64,000 nucleotides of DNA from Candidatus Heimdallarchaeota archaeon (GCA_030149205.1 JASBSB010000001.1:260357-324356), one strand, 5' to 3'; counted from the stretch's first letter, positions 34,667-44,736 are shown. Made by a program: numbers and translations. The notes: generated by a model not told the origin, from the letters alone.

Positions 34667-36177
34667 ACGATTATTGAATTTGATTCCATTTCTATTGGCT
34701 TATCCAACCCCACTAATTCAAGTAGAGTGGGTGAAACGTTCGACAAACCTTCGTGTTCCTTTAATTTGATAGCATTGTTATGGTTGAATATAATGAAGGG
34801 AACTGGATTTGTTGTATGAGCAGTGTGTGGTTTCCCATTTTCTAACATCTTCTCTGCATTTCCATGATCTGCCGTCAGAAGAAATTTATAATCGTTTTTA
34901 ATACACGCATCAACCACTTTCCCAATAACTTCATCAGTAATTTCAACAGCTTTAACAGTTGCATCAAAGTTTCCTGTATGACCTACCATATCGGGTGCTG
35001 CCACATTAAATACGATAAAATGATACATACCGTTCTCAATTGACTCAATAACTTTTTCTCCAATCTGTCTGGTTGACATTTCTGGTACTAAATCATAAGT
35101 TGGTACATCTCGACGACTTGGGATTAGTATACGATCTTCGAGTGGAAAAGGTTCTTCTTTTCCCCCGTTAAAGAAGTATGTAACATGCGCATATTTTTCA
35201 GTTTCCGCTATATGGATTTGTTTAAGGTTAGAGGAGGAGAAAACCTCAGCAATTGGATTCTTAACATTTGCTGAGGGAAACAGAATATGGACGGGAAGCC
35301 CTTGCTCATATTCTGTCATTGTTGCAAAAAACAGGTTGGAAATTTTTATTACATCAAACTTATCTGGTAGCACAAACAGTTTTGTTAACTGTCTGGCTCG
35401 ATCGGGTCTAAAATTAAAGAATATGACACCATCACCATTTGAGACTGTCCCATCTAAATCGCATAGTATTGGTTTAAGAAATTCGTCTGTTTCTCCCTCT
35501 TGATATCTATTATTGATCTCATCGACACAATTTTCAATAACACTGGTTCTTTTTGAAGTTAGCATAGAATATGCCAGTTTGGTTCGTTCCCATCGAGTGT
35601 CTCTATCCATAGCATAAAACCTACCAACTATATCTGAAAGATACACGTCCTTGAGGGAGGAGGTAAATTCTAATAATTCAGAAATATAGATCACAGCACT
35701 TGTAGGAGGGACATCTCGCCCATCAGTAAATGCGTGGATAAAGATTTTGTTTGGACAATTCTGTCTTGCAAATTTGACCAAAAACTTAAGGTGGTTAATG
35801 TGACTATGTACCCCTCCATCACTTACCAAGCCGAAGAAATGGAGATTACCACCTGATTGTTTAACATGCTCTATTGATTGGGTTAAAGCTGTATTAGTTT
35901 TGATTTTTCCTGATTTGATGCTTTGATTAATTTTTTCATAACTCTGAAATTCAATTCGTCCAGCTCCCATAGTAAGATGACCAACTTCACTGTTTCCCAT
36001 AACCCCATTGGGAAGGCCAACTGAATTACCGGATGCTGATAATTCTGTAAAAAGGCTATCATTAACAAGTCGATCATAATTCGGAGTTTTTGCATGATAA
36101 ATCGCGTTTCCTTCTATCTCTTTGCTGATACCAAACCCGTCAATAATCATTAAAACAGCTTTTTGAACACTTTTCAT
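34663..36177 (-). CDS. gpmI: 2,3-bisphosphoglycerate-independent phosphoglycerate mutase (GpmI type)
   Basis: Interconverts 3- and 2-phosphoglycerate in glycolysis and gluconeogenesis. Recognisable are the alkaline-phosphatase-superfamily metal motif LMIIDGFGIS, the phosphoserine loop GLPNGVMGNSEVGHLTMGAGR, HAFTDGRDVPP, FFNFRPDRARQL, NVAAPDMVGHTG and LTADHGNAE. The 504-residue length is that of the bacterial GpmI form rather than the about 400-residue archaeal ApgM form, which points to bacterial-type origin. It probably shares a transcript direction with the histidine phosphatase gene upstream, 58 bases away. Confidence 0.95.
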   Translation of the reverse strand: MKSVQKAVLMIIDGFGISKEIEGNAIYHAKTPNYDRLVNDSLFTELSASGNSVGLPNGVMGNSEVGHLTMGAGRIEFQSYEKINQSIKSGKIKTNTALTQSIEHVKQSGGNLHFFGLVSDGGVHSHINHLKFLVKFARQNCPNKIFIHAFTDGRDVPPTSAVIYISELLEFTSSLKDVYLSDIVGRFYAMDRDTRWERTKLAYSMLTSKRTSVIENCVDEINNRYQEGETDEFLKPILCDLDGTVSNGDGVIFFNFRPDRARQLTKLFVLPDKFDVIKISNLFFATMTEYEQGLPVHILFPSANVKNPIAEVFSSSNLKQIHIAETEKYAHVTYFFNGGKEEPFPLEDRILIPSRRDVPTYDLVPEMSTRQIGEKVIESIENGMYHFIVFNVAAPDMVGHTGNFDATVKAVEITDEVIGKVVDACIKNDYKFLLTADHGNAEKMLENGKPHTAHTTNPVPFIIFNHNNAIKLKEHEGLSNVSPTLLELVGLDKPIEMESNSIIV

Positions 36178-36235
36178 AGGTTAAATTCAGTTGGATTTTA
36201 TTAACAAAGCAGAATGAGGCAAAGCAAAATGAATG

Positions 36236-36832
36236 TTATTCCAAGAATTCTGAACGATTAATCTCTTCAACGCTCCAGGCACCCTCAATATAATTGAATG
36301 ATGTAACAGAACAATTTTTTATCTTGGTTGTGTTAACAACTTCTTCAAGATTTTGTTGAAGAACATATGCTAAAAACGAGCGTATAACACCACCATGAGC
36401 TATTATGCATATATTTTGGGTTTCTTGTGTTCGATTGACTAGCAAATTCACCTTATCAACTACTCGTTTTTGAACCTCCCAAATCTGTTCACCTTTATGA
36501 TCAAAAAGTTTCTTCAAAGAGGTCAACGATTTCACCTCAGTTGAGCTGTGATATAGCTTTTTTCCTTCTAACAAACCACCAAAAGCTTCCCTAAGAGAAT
36601 CACTATATGTCACTGGGACAGATCTGTGGTTTTCCATTATGATGTCCGCAGTTTGCACACAACGAGTAAGGTCTGATGAATAAAAAGCATCAAATTCAAA
36701 ATCTTTTAAAAATTTTGAACACTTAGTGGCTTCTTCCATCCCCTTCTTGTTTATTGGTATGTCTTGATGTCCTTGAAGTATCCTTCTTTGGTTCCAATCT
36801 GTGGATGCATGTCTTACAAAGAGGATCTTCAT
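36236..36832 (-). CDS. Histidine phosphatase family protein (phosphoglycerate mutase-like)
   Basis: Branch-1 histidine phosphatase. The catalytic RHASTDWNQ (RHG-like motif) begins at residue 7, followed by GHQDIPINKKG. Further conserved blocks are YSSDLTRCVQTADII, LREAFGGLLEGK and the second His motif IIAHGGVIRSFL. Such proteins include cofactor-dependent PGMs, CobC and broad phosphatases. With the BPG-independent mutase next door, a general phosphatase role is likelier; the substrate is unknown. Confidence 0.88.
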   Translation of the reverse strand: MKILFVRHASTDWNQRRILQGHQDIPINKKGMEEATKCSKFLKDFEFDAFYSSDLTRCVQTADIIMENHRSVPVTYSDSLREAFGGLLEGKKLYHSSTEVKSLTSLKKLFDHKGEQIWEVQKRVVDKVNLLVNRTQETQNICIIAHGGVIRSFLAYVLQQNLEEVVNTTKIKNCSVTSFNYIEGAWSVEEINRSEFLE

Positions 36833-36967
36833 TGATGCAAATAAGTTTATAGGTTTAAATTAATTCACCTACTTTGGTTGAATTTGTGATCACATTTACA
36901 ACAAGTCTATTCAACTCAGATAGATAAACTCTGAATATTTTTAAACTAAAAGAATAATCCTACACTA

Positions 36968-37330
36968 ATGGAAGGCGATACAAGTGGGAAACTCCCAAAG
37001 CACATTGAAGAAACATTAAGGTTAATTGGTAGAAAATGGGCAATCCCCGTGTTGCATGAATTAACCCATTCACCACTTACATTTGGAGAACTGAAAAATA
37101 AGATACCAGGGATCTCAGCTTCTGTTCTTTCAGGATTATTATCTGATTTTCAAGTCCATGGTGTTTTGGAGAAAAAAACCGTGAATCCCCCCCATCATAC
37201 TTACTTTATTGGTGATTTTGGAATGGTATTTTGCGATATTATCGAACGGATAGATGAATTTGGTAAACAGTTACTCGAAATTTATCCTGCTGTAAAAAGT
37301 ACCAACATTTCGGAAGCACATTTTGACTAA
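36968..37330 (+). CDS. HxlR-type winged-helix transcriptional regulator
   Basis: The family pattern is clear: LRLIGRKWAIPVLHELTHSPLTFGELKNKIPGISASVLSGLLSDFQVHGVLEKKT matches the HxlR consensus (GKWxxxIL...G...RFxEL...I.GIS..mLs..L..L...G...R). The 120-residue length is standard. These bind DNA as dimers and often respond to redox or carbonyl stress. No Cys occurs near the N-terminus, so any sensor mechanism is not the classical HypR one. The target is unknown; it diverges from the phosphatase/gpmI pair. Confidence 0.88.
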   Translation: MEGDTSGKLPKHIEETLRLIGRKWAIPVLHELTHSPLTFGELKNKIPGISASVLSGLLSDFQVHGVLEKKTVNPPHHTYFIGDFGMVFCDIIERIDEFGKQLLEIYPAVKSTNISEAHFD

Positions 37331-37600
37331 TTAATTTGTAGGTCTAAGGTTCAACATAGAATTTATTTGATTCTTGGATTCCTCATTAATATATTTAAGT
37401 TGAAAACAATCATCAATTAGCTTGGTTAAAAATTCTAGGGGTTGAACTACCTGTAAAAGGATGTCAACTTTTTCTCGTATTTTTAGAGTTTCTTGATTTA
37501 TTGTGTTCTTTACGATTGTTAAAAAGACTAGTTCCTCAGATAAATTTTGAACTGCTCCTTCTCTTTCTTCTGCCATTTTCGTAAATGGATTATCCTTCAT
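37331..37600 (-). CDS. Small coiled-coil hypothetical protein
   Basis: Not recognised. The 89-residue product is helical with heptad-like spacing (EGAVQNLSEELVFLTIVKNTINQETLKIREKVDILLQVVQPLEFLTKLIDDCF). No signal peptide or membrane segment. Its stop codon abuts that of the HxlR gene. The strongly AT-rich upstream region offers a promoter. It might be a prefoldin-like or dimerisation module; this is only an impression. Confidence 0.5.
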   Translation of the reverse strand: MKDNPFTKMAEEREGAVQNLSEELVFLTIVKNTINQETLKIREKVDILLQVVQPLEFLTKLIDDCFQLKYINEESKNQINSMLNLRPTN

Positions 37601-37794
37601 TTATAAAAAAAATAAAAGACTAATGTTTAAATAGCTTTCCTGATAAAAAAAAATTTTAGTTAATTACTTAATATTGAAATTTGAATTTGTTTATGAATTG
37701 ACACTTTGCCATCATTCTAAAATGAACATTATCCCTATGAAATCAATACAAGCCCTAAGTGAAAATTCTTAAAGATTAGGCTGTCCCAGCTATT

Positions 37795-39084
37795 ATGAAA
37801 ATTAGTATTGAAGAATATAAAAGAAGAAGAAATCAAGTTTTGCAAACTATGAAAAATGGAATCCTAGTGATTCCATCGTTACCAGAATCAACGATGAGCA
37901 ATGATGTTAATTTTGTGTACCGACAAAATTCGGATATTCTGTATCTTTGTGGTTTTGAAGAGCCGAACACAACATTGGTCTTGAAAAAGGGAGAAGACAA
38001 AAATGAGTTCATTCTTTTTGTTCCAAAAAGGGACAAATTGTTTGAAACATGGAATGGAAGAAGAGAGGGTACTGTAGGTGCAAAAGAAAAATTTTTTGCA
38101 GATGAAGCCTTTGAGAACAGTGAATTGAAAAATAAACTTAGTGATTGGTTTACGGAAACTGAATGTTTGTATTTTCCCTTCAAATTTAATCAAAGTATTG
38201 ACGAGGTCATTTTAAATTCAATATCAGAAGCGAAGAGACAAAGAAAGTTGTACCCTGTTGAGATTATCAATCCTTTACCAATCATTCATAAGATGAGAGC
38301 CATAAAAAGCTCAGAAGAGATTGAACTACTTAAAAAAGGGTCTAAGATATCAATTGAAGCCCACTTAACAGCTATGAAAAATACCAAAAATTCAAAATTT
38401 GAATATGAGGTAGAGGCATATTACGACTTTACTTTCAAAAAATATGGATCTAAGAGGGCTGCATACCCCCATATAGTTGGAGGCGGAGAAAACGCTACTA
38501 TCCTTCATTATATCACTAATGACTCTAAATTGAATGATGGGGAGCTTTTACTAGTAGATGCAGGTTGTGAATATGGAAACTATGCCACAGATATTACCAG
38601 AACTTGGCCAATAAATGGAAGGTTTTCTGACGTGCAAAAAGAAGTATATGATATCGTATTACAAGTACAGAATGAATGTATCAAAATGATTAAACCTGGG
38701 GTAAGTTTTCAAAGTTTAACTGACCATGCAATTAAAAAAATTACTGAGGGCTTAATTAAACTAAATTTGTTAGAAGGTGAGGTTAAAGATAATGTTAAAG
38801 AAAAAACATACAGACGGTTTTTTATGCATGGGCTAGGTCATTGGATGGGGATTGATGTTCATGACAGCCCATTTTATAACCTACAAGACAAGACCTTAGA
38901 AGAAGGAATGGTTATAACTGTTGAGCCCGGCATATATATCCCAGTTGAGGATGATATTCCTGAAAGACTCAGAGGTATTGGAATTAGAATTGAGGATGAT
39001 ATCGTTGTGACAAAAAATGGAAATGTTAACCTGACTGCAGAATTACCCAAAACAATTGAAGAAATAGAGAAAATTATGGAATAG
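37795..39084 (+). CDS. pepP: Xaa-Pro aminopeptidase (aminopeptidase P, M24B)
   Basis: Removes N-terminal residues that precede proline. The N-terminal AMP_N creatinase-like domain has FVYRQNSDILYLCGFEEPNTTLVL. The pita-bread catalytic domain has the five metal ligands in the usual order: LLVDAGCEYGNYATDITRTW (two Asp), HGLGHWMGIDVHD (His), TVEPGIYI (Glu) and IGIRIEDDIVV (Glu). The 429-residue length is normal for bacterial PepP-like enzymes. It is cytoplasmic and appears transcribed alone. Confidence 0.94.
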   Translation: MKISIEEYKRRRNQVLQTMKNGILVIPSLPESTMSNDVNFVYRQNSDILYLCGFEEPNTTLVLKKGEDKNEFILFVPKRDKLFETWNGRREGTVGAKEKFFADEAFENSELKNKLSDWFTETECLYFPFKFNQSIDEVILNSISEAKRQRKLYPVEIINPLPIIHKMRAIKSSEEIELLKKGSKISIEAHLTAMKNTKNSKFEYEVEAYYDFTFKKYGSKRAAYPHIVGGGENATILHYITNDSKLNDGELLLVDAGCEYGNYATDITRTWPINGRFSDVQKEVYDIVLQVQNECIKMIKPGVSFQSLTDHAIKKITEGLIKLNLLEGEVKDNVKEKTYRRFFMHGLGHWMGIDVHDSPFYNLQDKTLEEGMVITVEPGIYIPVEDDIPERLRGIGIRIEDDIVVTKNGNVNLTAELPKTIEEIEKIME

Positions 39085-39138
39085 ATTGGTAAATCCCTTG
39101 AGAACCTTAATTAATCAAGAAAACGTTATAGAATTGCA

Positions 39139-39885
39139 ATGAGTGGAATGGATACGATCAAGTTTAATGCAGTCTGTAGCAGATGTAAGGAAACTGTCCC
39201 AATAGCCTATTCCCCTCCTGAAAAAGTATCTAAATCCAACAGTTTTAACATCCCAATGCCAACAGTTAAACCTACTTACTCAGTGAGCGTCCCACACAAA
39301 AGGTACATGTTAACTCTAGAGTTTGATGAAAATGGTAATTTATTCAACCAGACATTGGTTGACAGAATTGACTTAAGTATAGATTCTCTGGTTTCAAGAG
39401 ACGTTGATATTCTAAACAAAAGTTTGTTTTCCCCCAATAACAAGTTTAATACAGCTTTCTTATTTTATACTAATTCTAAAGAATTAAAAGAGCTAGTAAA
39501 GGCGATTATTAGCATACTACTTGATTTATTAGATAGAAATAAAAATTTTAAATTACAATTCAATAGTAATGAATTGATTTTTACCACTGAAAAATTCTCG
39601 TTATACTTAGGAACGGACCTAAAAAAGGTAAATAAAATACGAAGAAGCATTAATTTCTTAATAATTGAACAATCCCAAAGTGATATCAACAAAATAAAAT
39701 TATCCTCTGACGATAACACTGTCCTGATTTCAAATACAAACAATCCATCCTACTTAGAACAGCTAGATCATGATATTTTAGATAAGCTAAAACCAATTCT
39801 AATCTTCCATGCAACTACACTAAATGAATATGAGAAGGTTCTATATGAGACCTTTTTCTTAATGTCTCAAATTTTTGAGGTATAA
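39139..39885 (+). CDS. Hypothetical protein with N-terminal CxxC
   Basis: Not recognised. The N-terminus has a single zinc-ribbon-like half (FNAVCSRCKETVPIAY), then a Pro/Ser-rich stretch, then about 200 residues of mixed alpha/beta character with many Asn and Lys (ELKELVKAIISILLDLLDRNKNF). No second CxxC is present, so a full zinc site would need a partner. No signal peptide. It follows pepP by 54 bases on the same strand and may be co-transcribed. Met4 is an alternative start. Confidence 0.6.
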   Translation: MSGMDTIKFNAVCSRCKETVPIAYSPPEKVSKSNSFNIPMPTVKPTYSVSVPHKRYMLTLEFDENGNLFNQTLVDRIDLSIDSLVSRDVDILNKSLFSPNNKFNTAFLFYTNSKELKELVKAIISILLDLLDRNKNFKLQFNSNELIFTTEKFSLYLGTDLKKVNKIRRSINFLIIEQSQSDINKIKLSSDDNTVLISNTNNPSYLEQLDHDILDKLKPILIFHATTLNEYEKVLYETFFLMSQIFEV

Positions 39886-40110
39886 TTTATTATTTGACCA
39901 CCCATGGTGGTGAAATTTTGATTTATAAAAAACAATTTTTTAACAAATGGCTTGAAATTGATAATCTTATGATATACAAAGGTAAAATTGTAGAAATTAT
40001 CATTTTACATAATAAGGCTAATATAAGATTCGTCATCTATATAATTTATTGATTATCTTAGGATTTGTTGAACGAACAGGAATAATTTTGTTTAAGCTTG
40101 AGGGATCATC
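39886..40110. other. AT-rich spacer before the Ca2+-ATPase gene
   Basis: The 225-base gap begins with an imperfect dyad (CCACCCATGGTGG), followed by T-tracts that could terminate the upstream gene. AT-rich boxes suitable for a promoter occur around 40020-40060. I see no RNA gene or ORF. Confidence 0.35.
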
Positions 40111-42840
40111 ATGAGAGCTGAGGATATCAACTACGATTTTCATACGCTTACCAAGGAATCAGCACTTGAAAAATTACAAACTGATGGAAAGGGATTAAAA
40201 TCGGAAGAGGTAATTGCAAGAAGAGAAGTCTTTGGATATAACGAACTACAGCAAGAAAAGAAAGAAACGCTTCTAGGCCTGTTTGTTGATCAGTTTAAAG
40301 ATATCTTGATTATAATTTTGATTATTGCAGCTGGGATAACAGCTCTTTTGAATGAACCACAAGAAGCCATTTTAATCGTAGTCATACTAATCTTGAATGC
40401 AATATTAGGGGTATATCAGGAATGGAAAGCAGACAAGGCTATTGAAGCACTTAAAAAGATGGTGACGCACAAATGTATAGTTCTGAGAGATAACGAAACA
40501 GTTGAGGTAGATTCGCATGATTTGGTACCGGGAGATGTGGTACTCCTAGAACAGGGTCTCAGAGTACCTGCCGATGGAAGACTTATAGAGGTAAATAATC
40601 TAAGAACAGAAGAAGCACAATTAACGGGAGAAAGTCTGGAAGTGCAAAAATCTAGTTTTGCAACTGTTGAAAAAGATGCGCCATTAGGAAACAGGGTGAA
40701 TCTAGTTTTTATGGGAACCCATGTTACCTTTGGGAAGGGAAAAATGCTTGTCACTTCTACTGGAATGAATACAGAGATGGGGAAAATAGCAAGAGATGTT
40801 CAGTCAATTGGCAAAGATGTCACACCCACCCAAGTTAAGTTAGAAGCCTTTGGTAACAGGTTGGGTATGGCAATTATTGCTTTAATGATATTCATGGCAG
40901 TTTATGGGATATTAATAGCAAGAATTGAACCTTTGTCCATGTTCGAAATTGCGGTAAGTCTTGCGGTTGCTGCCATTCCTGAGGGTCTTCCTATAGTAGT
41001 AACTCTAGCCCTTGCATTGGGTGTACAACGGATGTCAAAAGAGAATGCTATAGTCAAAAAACTTCCTGCTGTTGAAAGTTTAGGATCAGTGACAATAGTA
41101 TGTACAGACAAGACAGGAACTCTAACAAAAAATGAAATGACAGTCCAAGAGGTTATCCTTTTAGAAGAAAAAACTCCGATATCAATGTCTGTTGAGGAGT
41201 TAAAGGAAAGAGTACATAATGGAAAATCAACAAAAAGTCTTAGGTTTCTAGTTGATGCGTTAACACTTTGTAACAACGCAAAAATGGAGAATGGGGAAAC
41301 ATTTGGTGACCCAACAGAACTTGCTCTCCTTCGTTTGACTGATCAAGTTAACTTGGATAGAGAGAAAATGAATTCTGAATTCAAAAGAATTGATGAAATT
41401 CCTTTCGACAGTGAAAGAAAAAGGATGACTGTAGTTGTCCAAAACAATACGGATCAATCAAGGATTGCTTTTACTAAAGGAGCCCCAGAAGTTTTACTCA
41501 ATATGGCGAAATACATTGACCTTGGGGATGGACCACAACCCTTGACTCAAGATCATATTAATCAAGTTCAAAACCAGATTAACACATTAACAACAAAAGC
41601 TCTAAGAGTACTAGGTTTTGGGTACTATGAGCTAGTCCAGAGTAGTTATAACATCTATGAATTCGAAGAAAAATTAACTATAAATGGGTTTGTAGGAATG
41701 ATAGACCCCCCAAAGGAAGGGGTAAAAGAGGCAGTCCAGAAATGTCACAGAGCTGGAATACGTGTGGTAATGGTAACTGGAGATCACAAAAATACAGCCA
41801 CTGCTATTGGAAAGCAAATAGGAATTGTTACTGAAGAATCCAAAGTCATGACTGGACAGGAGATTGATAAGCTATCTGATTCTGAATTTGATGAAATAAT
41901 AGAGGAAGTTGAGGCCTTTGCAAGAATCAACCCACAGCACAAGTTGAAAATTGTCAATGCTTTCAAAGCAAACGATGAGATTGTTGCAATGACCGGTGAT
42001 GGAATAAATGATGCACCTGCCTTAAAAGGAGCAGATATTGGAATTGCTATGGGTAGTGGTACTGATGTCACAAAAGAGACTGCAGATATGATCCTTGAAG
42101 ATGACAACTTCACTACCATCGTAAAGGCAATTGAAGAGGGAAGGGGGATATATGACAATATGACAAAATTCATTCGTTACATGTTATCGAGCAATCTAGC
42201 AGAGATTGTAGTTATATTTTTGGCAATTGTCTTAACACTTCCAACACCATTTAGTGCGACACAAATTTTGTGGATCAATTTAGTCACTGATGGTGTACCT
42301 GCCTTGGCGTTAGGATTAGACCCAGCTTCGAAAGGAATTATGGATCGTAAGCCAAGAGACCCTAAAGAGAACCTTATTGCTCGTGATAGAATAAATCATA
42401 TCCTATTATTTGGAAGTTACATAAGTTTAGTCACCCTCGGTTCATATATTGTATTTTACGAGACAAACCTTTTTGGAACTTATATGAATTACGCTGTTGC
42501 AAGTACCATAGCATTTGCGATTATGTCGATGACACAATTTGCACACTCACTAAATGTTAGAGAAGATACTGCGTCAATTTTAGGGCACAGATTTTTTAAG
42601 AACAAAGTTTTGTTAATTACTGTCTTCATTTCAATTATTCTTCAAGTACTAGTAATAGAAGGAGACTACCTTTTAGGGTTAGTGGGATCAAATTCATCCA
42701 TTTTCAACGGGTTATTCGGAACTGTTCATTTAACATTAAACCAGTGGTTGTATGTAAGTCTCATCTCAGCATCACTTGTTGTTTATGCAGAAATTTTAAA
42801 ATGGATAAAACGTCATTCACATTTTCACTCCATTTGCTGA
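40111..42840 (+). CDS. P2A-type calcium-transporting P-type ATPase (SERCA/PMR1-like)
   Basis: Ion pump driven by ATP. An N-terminal cation-ATPase domain is followed by the actuator loop with TGES (residues 172-175), the M4 motif VAAIPEGLPIVVTLALALG (the PEGL of Ca2+ pumps), the phosphorylation site CTDKTGTLTKNE (Asp333), nucleotide-binding KGAPE, and the hinge TGDGINDAPALKGADIGIAMG (from residue 628). Ten transmembrane helices are expected, with the C-terminal group from about 690 on, including LWINLVTDGVPALALGLDP (M6). PEGLP and NLVTDG support Ca2+ (or Mn2+) rather than K+ or Mg2+. Such pumps occur in bacteria and archaea as well as eukaryotes. A CLC channel gene follows on the same strand. 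Confidence 0.92.
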   Translation: MRAEDINYDFHTLTKESALEKLQTDGKGLKSEEVIARREVFGYNELQQEKKETLLGLFVDQFKDILIIILIIAAGITALLNEPQEAILIVVILILNAILGVYQEWKADKAIEALKKMVTHKCIVLRDNETVEVDSHDLVPGDVVLLEQGLRVPADGRLIEVNNLRTEEAQLTGESLEVQKSSFATVEKDAPLGNRVNLVFMGTHVTFGKGKMLVTSTGMNTEMGKIARDVQSIGKDVTPTQVKLEAFGNRLGMAIIALMIFMAVYGILIARIEPLSMFEIAVSLAVAAIPEGLPIVVTLALALGVQRMSKENAIVKKLPAVESLGSVTIVCTDKTGTLTKNEMTVQEVILLEEKTPISMSVEELKERVHNGKSTKSLRFLVDALTLCNNAKMENGETFGDPTELALLRLTDQVNLDREKMNSEFKRIDEIPFDSERKRMTVVVQNNTDQSRIAFTKGAPEVLLNMAKYIDLGDGPQPLTQDHINQVQNQINTLTTKALRVLGFGYYELVQSSYNIYEFEEKLTINGFVGMIDPPKEGVKEAVQKCHRAGIRVVMVTGDHKNTATAIGKQIGIVTEESKVMTGQEIDKLSDSEFDEIIEEVEAFARINPQHKLKIVNAFKANDEIVAMTGDGINDAPALKGADIGIAMGSGTDVTKETADMILEDDNFTTIVKAIEEGRGIYDNMTKFIRYMLSSNLAEIVVIFLAIVLTLPTPFSATQILWINLVTDGVPALALGLDPASKGIMDRKPRDPKENLIARDRINHILLFGSYISLVTLGSYIVFYETNLFGTYMNYAVASTIAFAIMSMTQFAHSLNVREDTASILGHRFFKNKVLLITVFISIILQVLVIEGDYLLGLVGSNSSIFNGLFGTVHLTLNQWLYVSLISASLVVYAEILKWIKRHSHFHSIC

Positions 42841-42897
42841 AGAAAATTGTAGATTCTCATTAGCTATGAAGAAATTTTTATACAGAACAATTATATC

Positions 42898-44736
42898 ATG
42901 ATTGAAGAAGTCTTTATGTTTCTTTTCAACCCAAACTCCCTAAGAACAAAAATCGAAAACAATGAACATAAGAGAGAAATTTATGTAGCGTTTTTGAGTA
43001 TTTTTGTGGGAATTGGAAGTGGTCTTGGTGGAGTTCTATTTAGGTACAGTATAGAATGGGTTGCAAAATCCTTTAGTTTCATCTTTAATTTACTTCCTTT
43101 TCTTCCCAAAGAATTAAACACCATTTTATCTCCAGCTATTGGTGGGGTAATTGTCGCAATAATAATAATACTTGGAGGAAAGGATTCCAAAGGGCATGGC
43201 GTTCCTGAGGTGATTGATAGTGTCAACAACAAGAATGGAGTCATGAAATACAGAGTTCCATTGGTGAAAATGATAGCATCAGCAGTAACTTTAGGGTCAG
43301 GTGGTTCAGCAGGAAGTGAAGGACCAATCGTCCAAATTGGAGGAGGAATCGGAAGTATTATCTCACAAACTTTGAAACTAAGACCAGAAGAGAGTAAAAT
43401 CCTTGTAATAGCTGGAGCAGGTTCAGGGTTAGCAGCAATCTTCAGTGCACCTCTTGGAGGCTCTTTGTTTGGAATAGAAATCATAAGAAGGGACAAAAAA
43501 GTCTTTTCAATTTTTCCAGTTTTACTCGCTTCTGTCGTAAGTACTACAATCAGTGAGTTGTTCCTAGGAGCACATCCACCCTTTCCTGTGCCTACAGTTA
43601 ATCAGTTACCTCTTTCCGTCCTTCTAAACAATGTTCCCCTATTTATAGGACTTGGATTACTGATTGGTATTTACTCTGTGATATGGATCCGTGGATTTGA
43701 CTATATTGAAGACTTTTTTGATGGGATAAAAATGAATCCTATACTATTAGCAGGAATAGGAGGTCTCTTAGTCGGAATTATTGAACTAATTGCCCCACAA
43801 ATTAGTGGAGCACAAGAATATGTTCCAGTTCAAGATGCAATCATCGGAAAATTCGGTCTTCAACTTATGGTCATTCTTTTGTTTGCTAAACTAATAGGAA
43901 CCTCAATAACTATTGGATCAGGTGGTTCTGGAGGTATATTCTCACCAACGATGTTCCAAGGTGTAATGATTGGAGGTGCCTATTATGTCTTATTGGGCCT
44001 CTTTAACCTTCTAGGCTTCCTGAATATACAAAAAGAGGTTTATCCAATTTTAGGTATGGCGGGAATGATTGGGGCTTCAACACGTGCACCTTTAACTGCG
44101 ATTATAATGACAAGTGAAATGGTGAAAAACTTTTTTCTCTTTATTCCATTAACTCTCACCGTAGTCACATCATGGGCTGTTAGCTCGGCCTTAGAAAATA
44201 ACGACATGTATATTTATAAGCTCAGAAAATCAGGTCATTTCTTTGCAACTCCATTTGATTTATTAGAAGACATTCAGGTCAAAGACATCATGAGCACAGA
44301 TTTAATTTCTGTCCACCCCAAAGACAGATTGGAACATGTTTTAACACTTATGAAAGAAAGCAACCACACTGGATTTCCGGTGATTGCTGACAAAGATATC
44401 CTTGTAGGAATAATCACAGAGCATGATGTCTCTAAAGCCTTAGACACACAAAATCTAAAGTCTTGGACTGTAGGACAAGTATGTACCAAAGAAGTGGTAA
44501 CAGTGGTTCAAAACTGTCCTACATCTGTCGCATTCCAACTGATGGTGAAAGAACAAATCAACAGATTACCAGTGGTAGAAAGTATAGATGAAAAGAAGAA
44601 AATCGTTGGTTGGTTAACCAGAAGTGATATTATGAGAGCTTATCTCGTGAGTAAGAAAATTAAGAGGTTAACCGATCATGAAAAAGAACTATTCGACAAG
44701 TTTTCAATTTCTGATTCCTCTGCTTTCAATGATTAA
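42898..44736 (+). CDS. CLC-type chloride channel/transporter with C-terminal CBS pair
   Basis: The membrane domain (about residues 20-450) contains the three CLC selectivity motifs: GSGGSAGSEGPIVQIGG (GxxGP region, with the gating Glu in GSEGP), GSGGSGGIFSPTMFQG, and a Ser-containing N-terminal segment GVPEVIDSV. The cytoplasmic part (about 455-590) holds two CBS domains: DIMSTDLISVHPKDRLEHVLTLM and VCTKEVVTVVQNCPTSVAFQLM, a layout typical of eukaryotic and some prokaryotic CLCs and able to bind nucleotides. Whether it is a channel or H+/Cl- exchanger depends on an inner-gate Glu that I could not place. ATG at residue 7 is an alternative start. Confidence 0.93.
   Translation: MIEEVFMFLFNPNSLRTKIENNEHKREIYVAFLSIFVGIGSGLGGVLFRYSIEWVAKSFSFIFNLLPFLPKELNTILSPAIGGVIVAIIIILGGKDSKGHGVPEVIDSVNNKNGVMKYRVPLVKMIASAVTLGSGGSAGSEGPIVQIGGGIGSIISQTLKLRPEESKILVIAGAGSGLAAIFSAPLGGSLFGIEIIRRDKKVFSIFPVLLASVVSTTISELFLGAHPPFPVPTVNQLPLSVLLNNVPLFIGLGLLIGIYSVIWIRGFDYIEDFFDGIKMNPILLAGIGGLLVGIIELIAPQISGAQEYVPVQDAIIGKFGLQLMVILLFAKLIGTSITIGSGGSGGIFSPTMFQGVMIGGAYYVLLGLFNLLGFLNIQKEVYPILGMAGMIGASTRAPLTAIIMTSEMVKNFFLFIPLTLTVVTSWAVSSALENNDMYIYKLRKSGHFFATPFDLLEDIQVKDIMSTDLISVHPKDRLEHVLTLMKESNHTGFPVIADKDILVGIITEHDVSKALDTQNLKSWTVGQVCTKEVVTVVQNCPTSVAFQLMVKEQINRLPVVESIDEKKKIVGWLTRSDIMRAYLVSKKIKRLTDHEKELFDKFSISDSSAFND

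Noticed and set aside
39899-39915. Dyad CCACCCATGGTGG as an operator or hairpin
   Set aside because: Arms are short and imperfect, and it follows a stop codon directly; kept only as a remark on the spacer.
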